Shown here in pieces: positions 42,650 through 51,470 of a stretch of 64,000 nt of DNA. The first letter of the stretch is position 1; each line of letters starts with the position of its first letter. Source of the stretch: [Anoxybacillus] calidus (GTDB lineage Bacteria > Bacillota > Bacilli > Bacillales > Anoxybacillaceae); NCBI RefSeq assembly GCF_013760845.1, contig NZ_JACDUU010000003.1, forward strand, positions 62,001 through 126,000, given 5' to 3'. The translations under genes and the position numbers were made by a program. The notes under the pieces are model-generated. The model saw only the letters and a program-made list of their open reading frames with translations. It was not told the origin of the DNA and did no database searches.

Positions 42650-45406
42650 TTACGCTCCTTTTCCGCTTTTGCTAGGAATGGCGAGCAGTTCTCGCAATTC
42701 TTCGTTAGACAATTCGGTCATCCAGCTGTCGCTTTGGATGATTTGTTCATTTAATGATTGTTTTCGTTCAATCATTTCATCAATTTTTTCTTCAAGTGTA
42801 CCGAGAGTAATGAGTTTATGCACATGAACGAGCTTCTTTTGCCCGATGCGATAAGCGCGGTCCGTTGCTTGGTTTTCCACTGCTGGATTCCACCAACGGT
42901 CGAAATGGATGACGTGGTTGGCGGCCGTTAAGTTCAGCCCTGTGCCACCCGCTTTGATTGATAAAATAAAAATACGAAATTCACCTGCTTGAAATTGTTC
43001 AATCATGCGGTCCCGCTCAGTTTTGCTTGTGCGGCCGTTTAAAAACAACACGCTTTCTTTAAACGTTGATTCTAACAGCTGCTGAATCATTTCGCCCATT
43101 TGCAAGTATTGCGTGAAAATGAGGCAGCTTTCACCGTTTGCCTGAATTTGTCCGACCAATTGTAACAATTTTTCAAGTTTATAGGATCGTTCGACGATGT
43201 TGTTCGGCTCAGATTCCTTTAAATAAAGGGCCGGATGATTGCATAATTGCTTAAGACGATTGAGCATTTGCAAAATCAGTCCGCGTCGCTCGAAACCTGT
43301 TAATGTTTCAAGGCGTGAGAGCGTATCTTGAACAAGCTCTTTGTAAAGAGAAGCTTGTTCGGTTGTAAGTGGACAATATTCTTTTTGTTCGAGCTTGTCT
43401 GGTAAATTTAAAGCAACGGCTTCATCTGTTTTTGTGCGACGCAGTAAAAACGGACGAATAAGCTTTTGAAGTTCAGCCACTTTCTCTTGGTCGCGCTCTT
43501 TCTCAATGGGGGTGACAAAGCGGCGTTGAAACTTCGTCAAGCTGCCTAAGTATCCAGGGTTCATAAAATCAAAAATGCTCCAAAGTTCGCTTAAGCGGTT
43601 TTCCAGCGGTGTGCCGGTTAGAGCGACTTTATGAGCCCCCTCTAGTTTTCGAATCGCTTTTGCTTGTTTCGTATGTGCATTTTTTATGTTTTGTGCTTCA
43701 TCCAAACAAATCGCACCCCATTGTATTTGCGACAGCTCATGGAAATCTAAATGCGCCAAGCTATAGGATGTAATGACGACGTCGGCTTGCATTGCTGTAG
43801 ATAGAAATGTTTCTTCTTTCGCTCGATTAGTACCGTAATGAACGTAAATGTTTAACGAAGGAGCAAACTTGGCTAATTCTTTTTGCCAATTGCCAAGTAC
43901 GCTTGTCGGACAAATCAATAGGAAAGGTTGCTGTTCTTTTTTCTGTTCTTTCACGTACAAGAAATAAGCAATCATTTGCACCGTTTTTCCGAGCCCCATA
44001 TCATCGGCTAAGCAGGCGCCAAGACCAAAGCGGCGCAAAAAGACAAGCCATTCGACCCCTTGCTTTTGATATGGACGCAATGTACCGCAAAAACCAGCGG
44101 GAATCTCAATCGATGGAATTCGTTCGATTTCCGTTAGTTGCCGTACGAATGTTTTGAAGCTGCGGTTTAGTTCAAGAGGAATGAGCTCGAATGGGTGCGT
44201 TTCCTCAGCGGCAAGCACATGTTTTTCTGCCTTTTGCAATAGCTCTTGTTCCAGCACATCACGAATGCGCAATCCTTCTTTTTTTGCCTTCTTCATTAAT
44301 GTTTGGATTTGTTGAATGAAGGCGGGGTCAAGCTGCACCCATTGACCGCGAATTTGCACAAGGTGCCGTTTTTGGGCAACAAGCTCGTTGAATTCTTCTT
44401 CACTTAATTCCACTCCGTTTGTTGCAAAACGCCAGTCAAAGTCAACAAGCGCGTTGAGGCCAAGCAAAGCGCTTCCTGTTTTCGGAACCGACTTCACTTT
44501 TGCTTTGACTGTTAATCGGGAACTTTTGACAGACTCCCACCAGGAAGGCAGAAAAATGCGTACGCCTGCTTTTAATAACTCTTCGCTTGCCGACGTTAAA
44601 AAGAGCCAGGCTTGTTCATCAGTAAGCGTTCGCCGCAAATTTCCGCTTGCATCTTTTAGCAATGGAGCGAGTGTCATCCATATTTGATGTTCACGCTCAA
44701 TGGCACTGGTATATGCCATCCATTCATCCGGCAGGCTGTCATTCTCTTCAAAAGCCATCCACTCTCCGCTATTTTTGGAGCATAACATCGTACGAAGATG
44801 CCATTGGTTGTCTCCCTCATTTGGCTCGGCAAGCCGAAACGCTACCGTAAATGGAGTGTCATCTTCTTTCCAGCCAATTTTACAAAGCCAATCATCTTCG
44901 TCAACGACCCATGGATGTGGTCCACTGTTGATGATCGGATAAGTCTTAACGATATCCTGCCAAACTTCCTGCAGTTCGCCGTCTTGTGTCAGCCAGTCAT
45001 TCAAAGCCAGAGAGAGCCAGGTCTCCGCGAAAGGATCAAATGATACATCGGTCGCTTTCCAGCCAAATGCACCGTTTTTCCATGCTGAGAAGTCAGGCAT
45101 GAAGCGAAGCGAGCGAATCTCATTCATGATGGTTTGCGCAAGATGTTGATAATGGCGGGAAGCTTCATCCCATTCTATTTGCGCAAATGCATTTTCCGAG
45201 TCAGAGGCGAAAAACGTGAGCGCCTGCCATGGCGAAAGCAAAATCGCATCCTCTTTCGTTTGTAAAAACGTTCCGTAAAAGCTTTCTTTATGCCAGGCAA
45301 AGGCAAGAGGACGCCATTTTTCCAATGAAGTGCTGCCGCGAAGAAGAAATCGTTGTTCATCATCGAGCCACTGGCTTTCGATTTTCACCGTTCCTAATTT
45401 AACCAT
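42650..45406 (-). CDS. ywqA: SNF2/DEAD-type DNA helicase (YwqA-like)
   Basis: 918 residues. The C-terminal half holds the Snf2 motor: LADDMGLGKTVQMIAYF (motif I) near 475-490, CLDEAQNIKN (II) near 575, ALTGTPLENRL (III), and GTGLNLTAANHVIHFDRWWNPAVENQATDRAYRIGQ (V-VI) near 835-870. The N-terminal half is the bacterial SNF2-associated region. Forms a pair with the SWIM protein upstream, with an 8-bp overlap, as ywqB-ywqA in B. subtilis. Probably remodels protein-DNA or RNA polymerase complexes, which is inferred from the family. Confidence 0.93.
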   Translation of the reverse strand: MVKLGTVKIESQWLDDEQRFLLRGSTSLEKWRPLAFAWHKESFYGTFLQTKEDAILLSPWQALTFFASDSENAFAQIEWDEASRHYQHLAQTIMNEIRSLRFMPDFSAWKNGAFGWKATDVSFDPFAETWLSLALNDWLTQDGELQEVWQDIVKTYPIINSGPHPWVVDEDDWLCKIGWKEDDTPFTVAFRLAEPNEGDNQWHLRTMLCSKNSGEWMAFEENDSLPDEWMAYTSAIEREHQIWMTLAPLLKDASGNLRRTLTDEQAWLFLTSASEELLKAGVRIFLPSWWESVKSSRLTVKAKVKSVPKTGSALLGLNALVDFDWRFATNGVELSEEEFNELVAQKRHLVQIRGQWVQLDPAFIQQIQTLMKKAKKEGLRIRDVLEQELLQKAEKHVLAAEETHPFELIPLELNRSFKTFVRQLTEIERIPSIEIPAGFCGTLRPYQKQGVEWLVFLRRFGLGACLADDMGLGKTVQMIAYFLYVKEQKKEQQPFLLICPTSVLGNWQKELAKFAPSLNIYVHYGTNRAKEETFLSTAMQADVVITSYSLAHLDFHELSQIQWGAICLDEAQNIKNAHTKQAKAIRKLEGAHKVALTGTPLENRLSELWSIFDFMNPGYLGSLTKFQRRFVTPIEKERDQEKVAELQKLIRPFLLRRTKTDEAVALNLPDKLEQKEYCPLTTEQASLYKELVQDTLSRLETLTGFERRGLILQMLNRLKQLCNHPALYLKESEPNNIVERSYKLEKLLQLVGQIQANGESCLIFTQYLQMGEMIQQLLESTFKESVLFLNGRTSKTERDRMIEQFQAGEFRIFILSIKAGGTGLNLTAANHVIHFDRWWNPAVENQATDRAYRIGQKKLVHVHKLITLGTLEEKIDEMIERKQSLNEQIIQSDSWMTELSNEELRELLAIPSKSGKGA

Positions 45407-47009
45407 TGATTAGCTTTCCTTTCTTTAATTCTTCTTGAAATGCGCGATATCGTTTATATTCTTCGACTAATCTTGTTATAAATGTTTGCCATTCGTCTTC
45501 CTGCTTTAAATGACGGTAATACGTGCGCAGCTTTTTTAAATATTTCACAGCGGTTTTGTAGCTTTGGCGGTTTTTTAGCTGCAACATTTTGATAACGGAG
45601 CGATGATAAAGCGGCAAAAGTAATGAACGATCATGCGTTTCTATCACTTTTAAAAGCGACCAGTCCAGTTCTTCAACGTCGATCTCCATAAAAAGATGAA
45701 GATCCACCCACTTTCGGTATTCACCGCGTTCAAACAAAAAACGGCTATATTCAGCTGCACTATAAGGAAATAGTGCGTCTAGCACCCTTTCATATTTGTC
45801 ATATTCATTCGTTGCATCGGCATATGAACCAAACAGCTGGATGATCCGATAGGCCATATAATGGCTTTCATAATGATTCATGGCATCGATATAGGACTCG
45901 ACCTGTGGCAAGCTATCATCGAGCCATTGCTTGAGCCGTTCCCATTGTTGTCTTCGTGCGATATGCTCCATCCAGCCAATCGTATAAGAGAGAGGATAAG
46001 GTTGAATGCCGTTTAATCGAGACATTGCTTCTTTGTCCTCTTGCTGTAAAAAGGCGAGATGAGCGAGTGCGAGTTGACATTCGACGAGAAAGTTTTTCTT
46101 GTCATGACGTTCACGTTCTAATTGGAGCTGCTCCAATAAAATGTCCCGCTCCGTTGCTATCCACTTTTGATTGTTTAAGATGGTCGACCAAATCGAGCGA
46201 TAAATGTTCACGCGCTCATGCTGCAATATATGTCCAGATAATAACATGCGGCGGACGTGTTCACTGCTCTCTTCCAAAAGCGGTTCGAGCGCAGCAGAAA
46301 AAGAAAGGGACAGCTCGTCTTCAATTGCGCTTGCCAAATGCGATGCATTCGATTGCAAGAAGGTATGATAACGCGAAAGATGCTGCAGCTGTTCACCGTA
46401 CTCGACTAATTTGCGAAACGTAAATAGCCCGGCATGAAGCGAGTAAAGGTGTTTTAATTCAAGCTGTATCGGAGCTTCGCGGCGTAGAGATGGTAGAAAC
46501 TGATAGCACAATTGGTGGATATATTCATATGGATCTCTTTTGTTTATTTGCTGAAATGTCTCATATTTTTGTTCAAAAAACGTCATCCAACCGCTTATAG
46601 AGTGTCGATGATGCAATAATTCACCTGCTTTTTTTAACGGCAATCCTTTCCCGCTCCGTTTCATTTTCCATTCATTGATTAATTGACTAACTTGGTCAAC
46701 GCTTGAGTATAAATAGAAAAACAATGCTAGTAAATGCGGACAAAGCCGATCGATCCCGCATGTGCAATGGCTGGATGGAATGATTTCTAAATTAAGGGTC
46801 GGTATATGTTTTCGATCATCGAATACGAAGGAGGCTGCCATCCCGTTCTCTACTTTGACTTTAGAAATGGTACCCATACGATAGAGTAACAATGCTTTTT
46901 TTATTAACGTCTGACTATTTTCATATGTATCTAATTCCGACTTGATTTGCTCAGCAGCTTGAACAAGCACATATTTCGGAAAGTATGTTTCTAACATATA
47001 AACGTCCAT
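45399..47009 (-). CDS. ywqB: SWIM zinc-finger protein (YwqB-like)
   Basis: 536 residues. The SWIM motif C-x-C-x(n)-C-x-H is CTCGIDRLCPHLLALFFYLY near residues 82-101; the rest is helical, suggestive of a repeat solenoid. SWIM proteins next to SNF2 helicases are thought to bind DNA or protein partners. ATG 47009 or the ATG four codons later could start it. Co-transcribed with ywqA. Confidence 0.87.
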   Translation of the reverse strand: MDVYMLETYFPKYVLVQAAEQIKSELDTYENSQTLIKKALLLYRMGTISKVKVENGMAASFVFDDRKHIPTLNLEIIPSSHCTCGIDRLCPHLLALFFYLYSSVDQVSQLINEWKMKRSGKGLPLKKAGELLHHRHSISGWMTFFEQKYETFQQINKRDPYEYIHQLCYQFLPSLRREAPIQLELKHLYSLHAGLFTFRKLVEYGEQLQHLSRYHTFLQSNASHLASAIEDELSLSFSAALEPLLEESSEHVRRMLLSGHILQHERVNIYRSIWSTILNNQKWIATERDILLEQLQLERERHDKKNFLVECQLALAHLAFLQQEDKEAMSRLNGIQPYPLSYTIGWMEHIARRQQWERLKQWLDDSLPQVESYIDAMNHYESHYMAYRIIQLFGSYADATNEYDKYERVLDALFPYSAAEYSRFLFERGEYRKWVDLHLFMEIDVEELDWSLLKVIETHDRSLLLPLYHRSVIKMLQLKNRQSYKTAVKYLKKLRTYYRHLKQEDEWQTFITRLVEEYKRYRAFQEELKKGKLING

Positions 47010-47207
47010 CCTCTCGGAAAAGTCTCTATCATCTATTATTATGAAACTTTAAAAATTTGATACAAAATTATAACAAAAGTCTCTTATAATAAGAAAGAAG
47101 GTTTCGGTATACTAGAAAAAAAATACTAGTATATACGAAATTTGCTCAGGGATATAACGCGTGAACGTTTGATACATAGAAACGATAGAGGACGGAGGAT
47201 GAAGAGA

Positions 47208-48620
47208 GTGAGATTTACACCAAAGCAAGTCATTATCTCATCGGCATTTGCTTCGGCGTTATTTATGGTGCCGATGGTTGGAGAAGCCTCTGAGCTAAAG
47301 CTTGGAATGAGTAATCAGGAAGTAAAGGAATTGCAGGACTTGTTAAAAGCAAAAGGCTTTTTTGCTTATCATACGTCGACAGGCTATTTCGGACCGATTA
47401 CGGAAAAAGCGGTCAAAGAGTTTCAAGCATCCGTCCATTTAACTCCGACGGGCATTGTCGACAAAGTGACTTATGAAAAGTTAAAAAGTAGCGTTTCAAC
47501 TAGTCAGCCAAAATACTACGCGAGCAGTGTGTTAAAAATCGGTGCAAAAGGCGAAAGTGTCAGCGTTTTACAGAGGCATTTAAAAACATTAGGCTACTTT
47601 ACTTATCCGAAAATTACAGGTTATTACGGCAGCGTAACAGCGGAGGCGGTCAAACGTTTTCAGCGGGCATACGGCTTGGCAGCGGATGGAGTGGTTAATT
47701 CGCAAACGCTGAAAAAAATTCAAGAGGCGGTTCAACGGAAAACCGAGCCTCAATCCGCATCGAAGCAGAATAAAGGAACCCATTCCTCTTCAGTGCTGAA
47801 ACTGGGGACAAAGGGAAAAGAAGTCAGCCAGTTGCAGCTCCATTTAAAAACGCTCGGTTATTTCCAATATCCAACCATTACAGACTATTACGGCATTATA
47901 ACGTCTGATGCAGTAAAAAAGTTTCAAAAAGAGAACGGGTTAACGGTGACAGGAATAGCCGACAGCCTCACATTGGCAAAAATCCGCCAAGCTATCGAAC
48001 AGAAGGAAAAATCGAAAGCTTCCGAACCGAAGAAGAACATTTATTTAACAATCGGCTCGATGGGGGAACAGGTCAAGCAGGTGCAGACGAAATTAAAACA
48101 ATTAGGTTATTTTACCTATCCTACGATTACAGGTTATTACGGCAGTGTAACAGCAGAAGCGGTCAAGCAATTTCAAAAAAGTGTGCAATTGCGACCAACA
48201 GGAGTAGTTGACCAGACAACGTATGAACAATTGATGGGGAAACAGCTAGTAAAAAAATTTGATCCTATGAATTTAATTGCTGATGCGGCCGAATTGTTAG
48301 GTACTCCGTATGTATGGGGAGGAGAGACACCAAAGTCAGGATTTGATTGCAGCGGTTTTCTTGTATACGTTTTTAAGAAACAAGGTATTTCGCTGCCGCG
48401 CACGGTCGCAACCATTTGGAATGTAGGTACACCTGTTAATGCTCCTTCTGTCGGAGACATTGTCTTTTTTGAAACGCATCAGCCTGGTGCATCCCATGCT
48501 GGCATTTACATTGGCAATAACCAATTTATTCATAGCGGAAGCTCCACCGGTGTTACGATCAGCAAGTTGGACAACTCTTATTGGAGCAAACGTTATTTAG
48601 GAGCGAAACGATATTATTAA
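47208..48620 (+). CDS. Secreted peptidoglycan endopeptidase: four PG-binding repeats plus NlpC/P60
   Basis: About 470 residues. A signal peptide (to about VGEAS) is followed by four peptidoglycan-binding_1 repeats (each with LKxLGYFxYPxITGYYG..TAEAVKxFQ), then an NlpC/P60 domain from about 355 with catalytic Cys in SGFDCSGFLVYVF, His in SHAGIYIG and a third His in NQFIHSGSS. It cleaves D-Glu-(meso)diaminopimelate-type bonds in wall peptides. GTG 47208 is chosen as GGAGG (47194-47198) is 9 nt upstream, whereas the ATG at 47199 abuts that site. Repeats 2 and 4 are near-identical (PxITGYYGSVTAEAVK). Confidence 0.92.
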   Translation: MRFTPKQVIISSAFASALFMVPMVGEASELKLGMSNQEVKELQDLLKAKGFFAYHTSTGYFGPITEKAVKEFQASVHLTPTGIVDKVTYEKLKSSVSTSQPKYYASSVLKIGAKGESVSVLQRHLKTLGYFTYPKITGYYGSVTAEAVKRFQRAYGLAADGVVNSQTLKKIQEAVQRKTEPQSASKQNKGTHSSSVLKLGTKGKEVSQLQLHLKTLGYFQYPTITDYYGIITSDAVKKFQKENGLTVTGIADSLTLAKIRQAIEQKEKSKASEPKKNIYLTIGSMGEQVKQVQTKLKQLGYFTYPTITGYYGSVTAEAVKQFQKSVQLRPTGVVDQTTYEQLMGKQLVKKFDPMNLIADAAELLGTPYVWGGETPKSGFDCSGFLVYVFKKQGISLPRTVATIWNVGTPVNAPSVGDIVFFETHQPGASHAGIYIGNNQFIHSGSSTGVTISKLDNSYWSKRYLGAKRYY

Positions 48621-48635
48621 ATCCATTCTACTAGA

Positions 48636-48691
48636 GAAAGTCTACCTGATTGGTACTTTATATTTGTATCCAAATCAGGTAAACTTTTTTT
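48636..48691 (+). terminator. Terminator of the NlpC/P60 gene
   Basis: ACCTGATT (48643-48650) and AATCAGGT (48673-48680) pair within AAGTCT...AAACTT extension, then a T-run. Confidence 0.75.
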
Positions 48692-48915
48692 ATTTTTAGA
48701 ACAAATGTGCATGTTTATAAGTAAGCATCAAGTTTAAAATCAATCACCGTGAACATTTTTGTTTCAACGAGCAGGAGATATGATCCAAGAATAACAATTG
48801 GTAAGGATGTTAAGTAGTTGATTTAGTAGGCTGCATCACTCCGCTGATTTTGTTTTTGGAGAGATTCAATGATGGAGAAGAGAAAAGAGGGAAGGGAATC
48901 AATTTGACAAAATTC

Positions 48916-48953
48916 TACTATTTATTGCTTAAATTACTATTTATTGTTTAAAT
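48916..48953. repeat. Tandem 19-bp direct repeat upstream of the exopolysaccharide regulatory genes
   Basis: TACTATTTATTGCTTAAAT is followed without gap by TACTATTTATTGTTTAAAT, one mismatch in 19. A TATAAT at 48981-48986 lies 27 bp further with a poor -35, so an activator could bind here. The rest of 48692-48915 shows no gene. Confidence 0.75.
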
Positions 48954-49029
48954 AAAGACGTTTTTTGTCAGAAATTATGTTATAATCGACATTGGTTTAA
49001 CTATATGGTGGCTGAACGAGGAGGATAAA

Positions 49030-49773
49030 ATGGAAGAGACGATCAGCTTGAAGGAACTGTTTCAAACATTGCGTAAACGCTTGTGGTTAATTGCTTTAAT
49101 TACAACCATTGCAACTGTAACAAGCGGAATTGTAAGCTACTTTTTTCTAACACCAATCTATCAAGCTTCGACACAAATTCTTGTCAATAAAGCAAATCCG
49201 GAGCAGCAAATTTACAATATTGGCGAGATTCAAACAAACGTGCAATTAATTAATACATATAGCGTCATTATTAAAAGCCCGGCCATTTTAGAAAAGGTTC
49301 AAAAAGAGCTCGATATCGATCGCTCTGTTGAGGAATTAAACGAACAAATTCAAGTGGCAAGCGAAAAAGATTCACAAGTATTTTCTCTTACAGTCAATGA
49401 TCCGGATCCGGCTTTAGCAGCGGAAATTGCCAATAAAACAGCAGAAGTGTTCAAAGAAGAAATCGTCAAAATTATGAAGATTGACAATGTCAGCATTTTA
49501 TCCAAAGCAGAAGTGAAGGAAAATCAACAGCCTGTCAAACCAAAACCGCTATTAAATATCGCGATTGCCTTTGTTGTCGGCTTAATGACAGGTGTAGGGA
49601 TAGCGTTTTTATTGGAGTATCTTGACAATACTGTAAAAACGGAACAGGATATTGAAAAACATCTGCAGCTTCCTGTCCTTGGTGCAATCGGCGTCATCGA
49701 ACGGAATGAACCAAAAACGAAAAAGACAGAAGTGAAACTGAGCAAAGCAAGAGGTGAGTCGTTTGGCTCGTAG
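49030..49773 (+). CDS. Polysaccharide co-polymerase / tyrosine kinase modulator (YwqC/CpsC-like)
   Basis: 247 residues with the Wzz layout: membrane helix near 19-39, an extracellular helical domain with [18 protein letters not shown], a second helix near 174-196 preceded by [17 protein letters not shown], and a short cytoplasmic tail that would contact the kinase. It sets glycan chain length and activates the tyrosine kinase encoded next, which it overlaps. GAGGAGG precedes the ATG. First gene of the pair; tandem repeats lie in its promoter region. Confidence 0.92.
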   Translation: MEETISLKELFQTLRKRLWLIALITTIATVTSGIVSYFFLTPIYQASTQILVNKANPEQQIYNIGEIQTNVQLINTYSVIIKSPAILEKVQKELDIDRSVEELNEQIQVASEKDSQVFSLTVNDPDPALAAEIANKTAEVFKEEIVKIMKIDNVSILSKAEVKENQQPVKPKPLLNIAIAFVVGLMTGVGIAFLLEYLDNTVKTEQDIEKHLQLPVLGAIGVIERNEPKTKKTEVKLSKARGESFGS

Positions 49774-50461
49774 TAATCGAAAGCAAATGCAAACATTAGA
49801 ACGGAGCTTAATTACGGTACAAAACCCAAAATCCCCGATTTCTGAACAATATCGAACGATTCGGACGAATATCCAGTTTTCCTTCGTTGACAAAACCATG
49901 CGTTCGTTAATGGTCACTTCCGCGGGGCCAAGTGAAGGAAAATCGACTACGACAGCTAATTTAGCGGTTACATTTGCGCAACAAGGGAAAAAAGTGTTGC
50001 TGATTGATGCGGACATGCGCAAACCAACGATGCACTATACATTTCGCTTGAACAATATTATTGGCTTCACCAATGTGTTAACTCAATCAGCTACTTTACT
50101 TTCAGCTTATCAAGAAACAGAAATCGACAATTTGTTTGTGCTAACATCGGGACCCATTCCGCCAAACCCGGCAGAATTATTAGCATCCAAAGCGATGGAA
50201 ACGTTTCTTGAGGAAGTATATAAACATTTTGATTTAGTCATTTTTGATACACCACCAGTGCTAGCCGTTACGGATGCGCAAATTTTAGCGAACAAGTGCG
50301 ATGGTACGGTGCTTGTCGTATCCAGCGGTAAAACGGAAATCGAGGCAGCTGTCAAAGCAAAAGAATTGTTGCTCTCAGCGAATGCTAAACTATTAGGTGT
50401 CGTGCTCAACAGAAAGAAACAACAACAAGGGCAATATTATTATTACTATGGAAATAAATAA
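49763..50461 (+). CDS. Bacterial tyrosine kinase (YwqD/CpsD-like)
   Basis: 232 residues. Walker A in [19 protein letters not shown] near 52-70, Walker A' [10 protein letters not shown] near 80-89, Walker [12 protein letters not shown] near 164, and a C-terminal tyrosine cluster (QYYYYYGNK) that is autophosphorylated in this family. With CpsC it controls capsule-type polysaccharide synthesis and, in B. subtilis, activates UDP-glucose dehydrogenase by phosphorylation. TTG 49763 has GAGGTG 6 nt upstream; GTG 49754 lies on that site. The cognate phosphatase gene (ywqE/cpsB) expected next is missing. Confidence 0.93.
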   Translation: MARSNRKQMQTLERSLITVQNPKSPISEQYRTIRTNIQFSFVDKTMRSLMVTSAGPSEGKSTTTANLAVTFAQQGKKVLLIDADMRKPTMHYTFRLNNIIGFTNVLTQSATLLSAYQETEIDNLFVLTSGPIPPNPAELLASKAMETFLEEVYKHFDLVIFDTPPVLAVTDAQILANKCDGTVLVVSSGKTEIEAAVKAKELLLSANAKLLGVVLNRKKQQQGQYYYYYGNK

Positions 50462-50506
50462 AAGGAATGTTTGATGGAAGATTTCGCTCCTCGGCTTGAT
50501 ACGACT

Positions 50507-50595
50507 GAGGTTGACCTTAAAGCAAAGTGTCAGACCCCACCACACCATATATACGATGGATTTCGCGTGAGGTCAGACACTTTTGGGTCAGCCTC
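50507..50595 (+). repeat. Dispersed hairpin repeat, copy 7 (forward orientation)
   Basis: 89 bp: outer arms GAGGTTGACCTTAAA and TTTTGGGTCAGCCTC, inner arms AAGTGTCAGACCCCAC and GTGAGGTCAGACACTT, best example of the nested arms. It lies where a phosphatase gene stands in related loci, between kinase and SGNH genes. Confidence 0.92.
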
Positions 50596-50630
50596 GTATT
50601 TTAACAATTGAGGCAGGGGATTACCATTTG

Positions 50631-51431
50631 ATGAAAAAAGTCGCGACGATTTTTGTGATTGTGATTAGTATCGTTTTAATGATTGTCGGTCATATATATT
50701 GGAATGAAAAAATTCATCAGTCTGTCCAGCAAGCATTAGCGCAAAATGGCAGTCATGCAGTGAACAAAGAGAGCAAGCAACAAGATGATCGGAAAAAGCA
50801 GTTCATCGAATATGCGGGCAACTTACCGGAAGCGATTCAGCAAAAGATGGAAAACGCTATTTTCAGTAACCAACCTGTCCGACTGGTGATCTTTGGCTCA
50901 GAAGCGACCTCCTCTGATCCAAAAGGCTGGCCGAATTTACTGAAACACTCTCTTGATGATACATACGGTTCTGATCTATTTTCTGTTACTGTAAAAGAGT
51001 ACAAAGACATGACAACAACAGAAGCGGTTCAAGAGGATATTGCGCAAGAAATTATTGCGTTAAAGCCGGATGTCATTTTATTTGAGCCTTTTATTTTAAA
51101 TAATAACGGCGCCGTGCCAATTGAACAGACTTTAGAAGACATTACAACGATGTTAACGGAAATTCAATCAGCTCTTCCTGATGTTGTCGTGATGTTACAA
51201 CCGGCTCATCCTATTTATAATGCCCGTTACTATCCGATGGAAGTCGATGAATTGAAGCGATATGCAAAAGAAAAAGGTTATATTTATCTTGACCATTGGA
51301 CAAGCTGGCCAGATTACAAGTCAGCGGAAATAAAAAATTATATAGCTGAAGACGATAGCACACCGAATGAGGACGGTCATCGTTTATGGGCAGACTTTCT
51401 GAAGGACTATTTTATTGCGAAAAAGCAATAA
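50631..51431 (+). CDS. SGNH/GDSL-like protein, membrane-anchored
   Basis: 266 residues. One N-terminal membrane helix (VATIFVIVISIVLMIVGHIYW), then an SGNH-type fold with the first block VIFGSEATSSDPKGWPNLL near 85 (Ser in place but GSEAT instead of GDSL), a DVILFEPFILNNNG block and the C-terminal TPNEDGHRLWADFL with Asp and His of the dyad. It may remove acyl groups from an extracellular glycan. ATG 50631 follows AGGGGA. Its place after cpsCD suggests a role with exopolysaccharide. Confidence 0.78.
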   Translation: MKKVATIFVIVISIVLMIVGHIYWNEKIHQSVQQALAQNGSHAVNKESKQQDDRKKQFIEYAGNLPEAIQQKMENAIFSNQPVRLVIFGSEATSSDPKGWPNLLKHSLDDTYGSDLFSVTVKEYKDMTTTEAVQEDIAQEIIALKPDVILFEPFILNNNGAVPIEQTLEDITTMLTEIQSALPDVVVMLQPAHPIYNARYYPMEVDELKRYAKEKGYIYLDHWTSWPDYKSAEIKNYIAEDDSTPNEDGHRLWADFLKDYFIAKKQ

Positions 51432-51470
51432 AAAACGATGTTTCACCAAGGAAACATCGTTTTCTTTTTT
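51430..51470. terminator. Bidirectional terminator between SGNH and LCP genes
   Basis: AAAAAACGATGTTTC and GAAACATCGTTTTCTTTTTT form a stem with T-runs on both strands. Confidence 0.85.

Noticed and set aside
45956-46423. 155-codon plus-strand frame inside ywqB
   Set aside because: Opposite to a real gene and without family resemblance or start site.
13667-50595. The dispersed repeats being only ordinary terminators
   Set aside because: They share long sequence similarity in arms and spacing, occur in both orientations and even between genes of one operon, which unrelated terminators would not.
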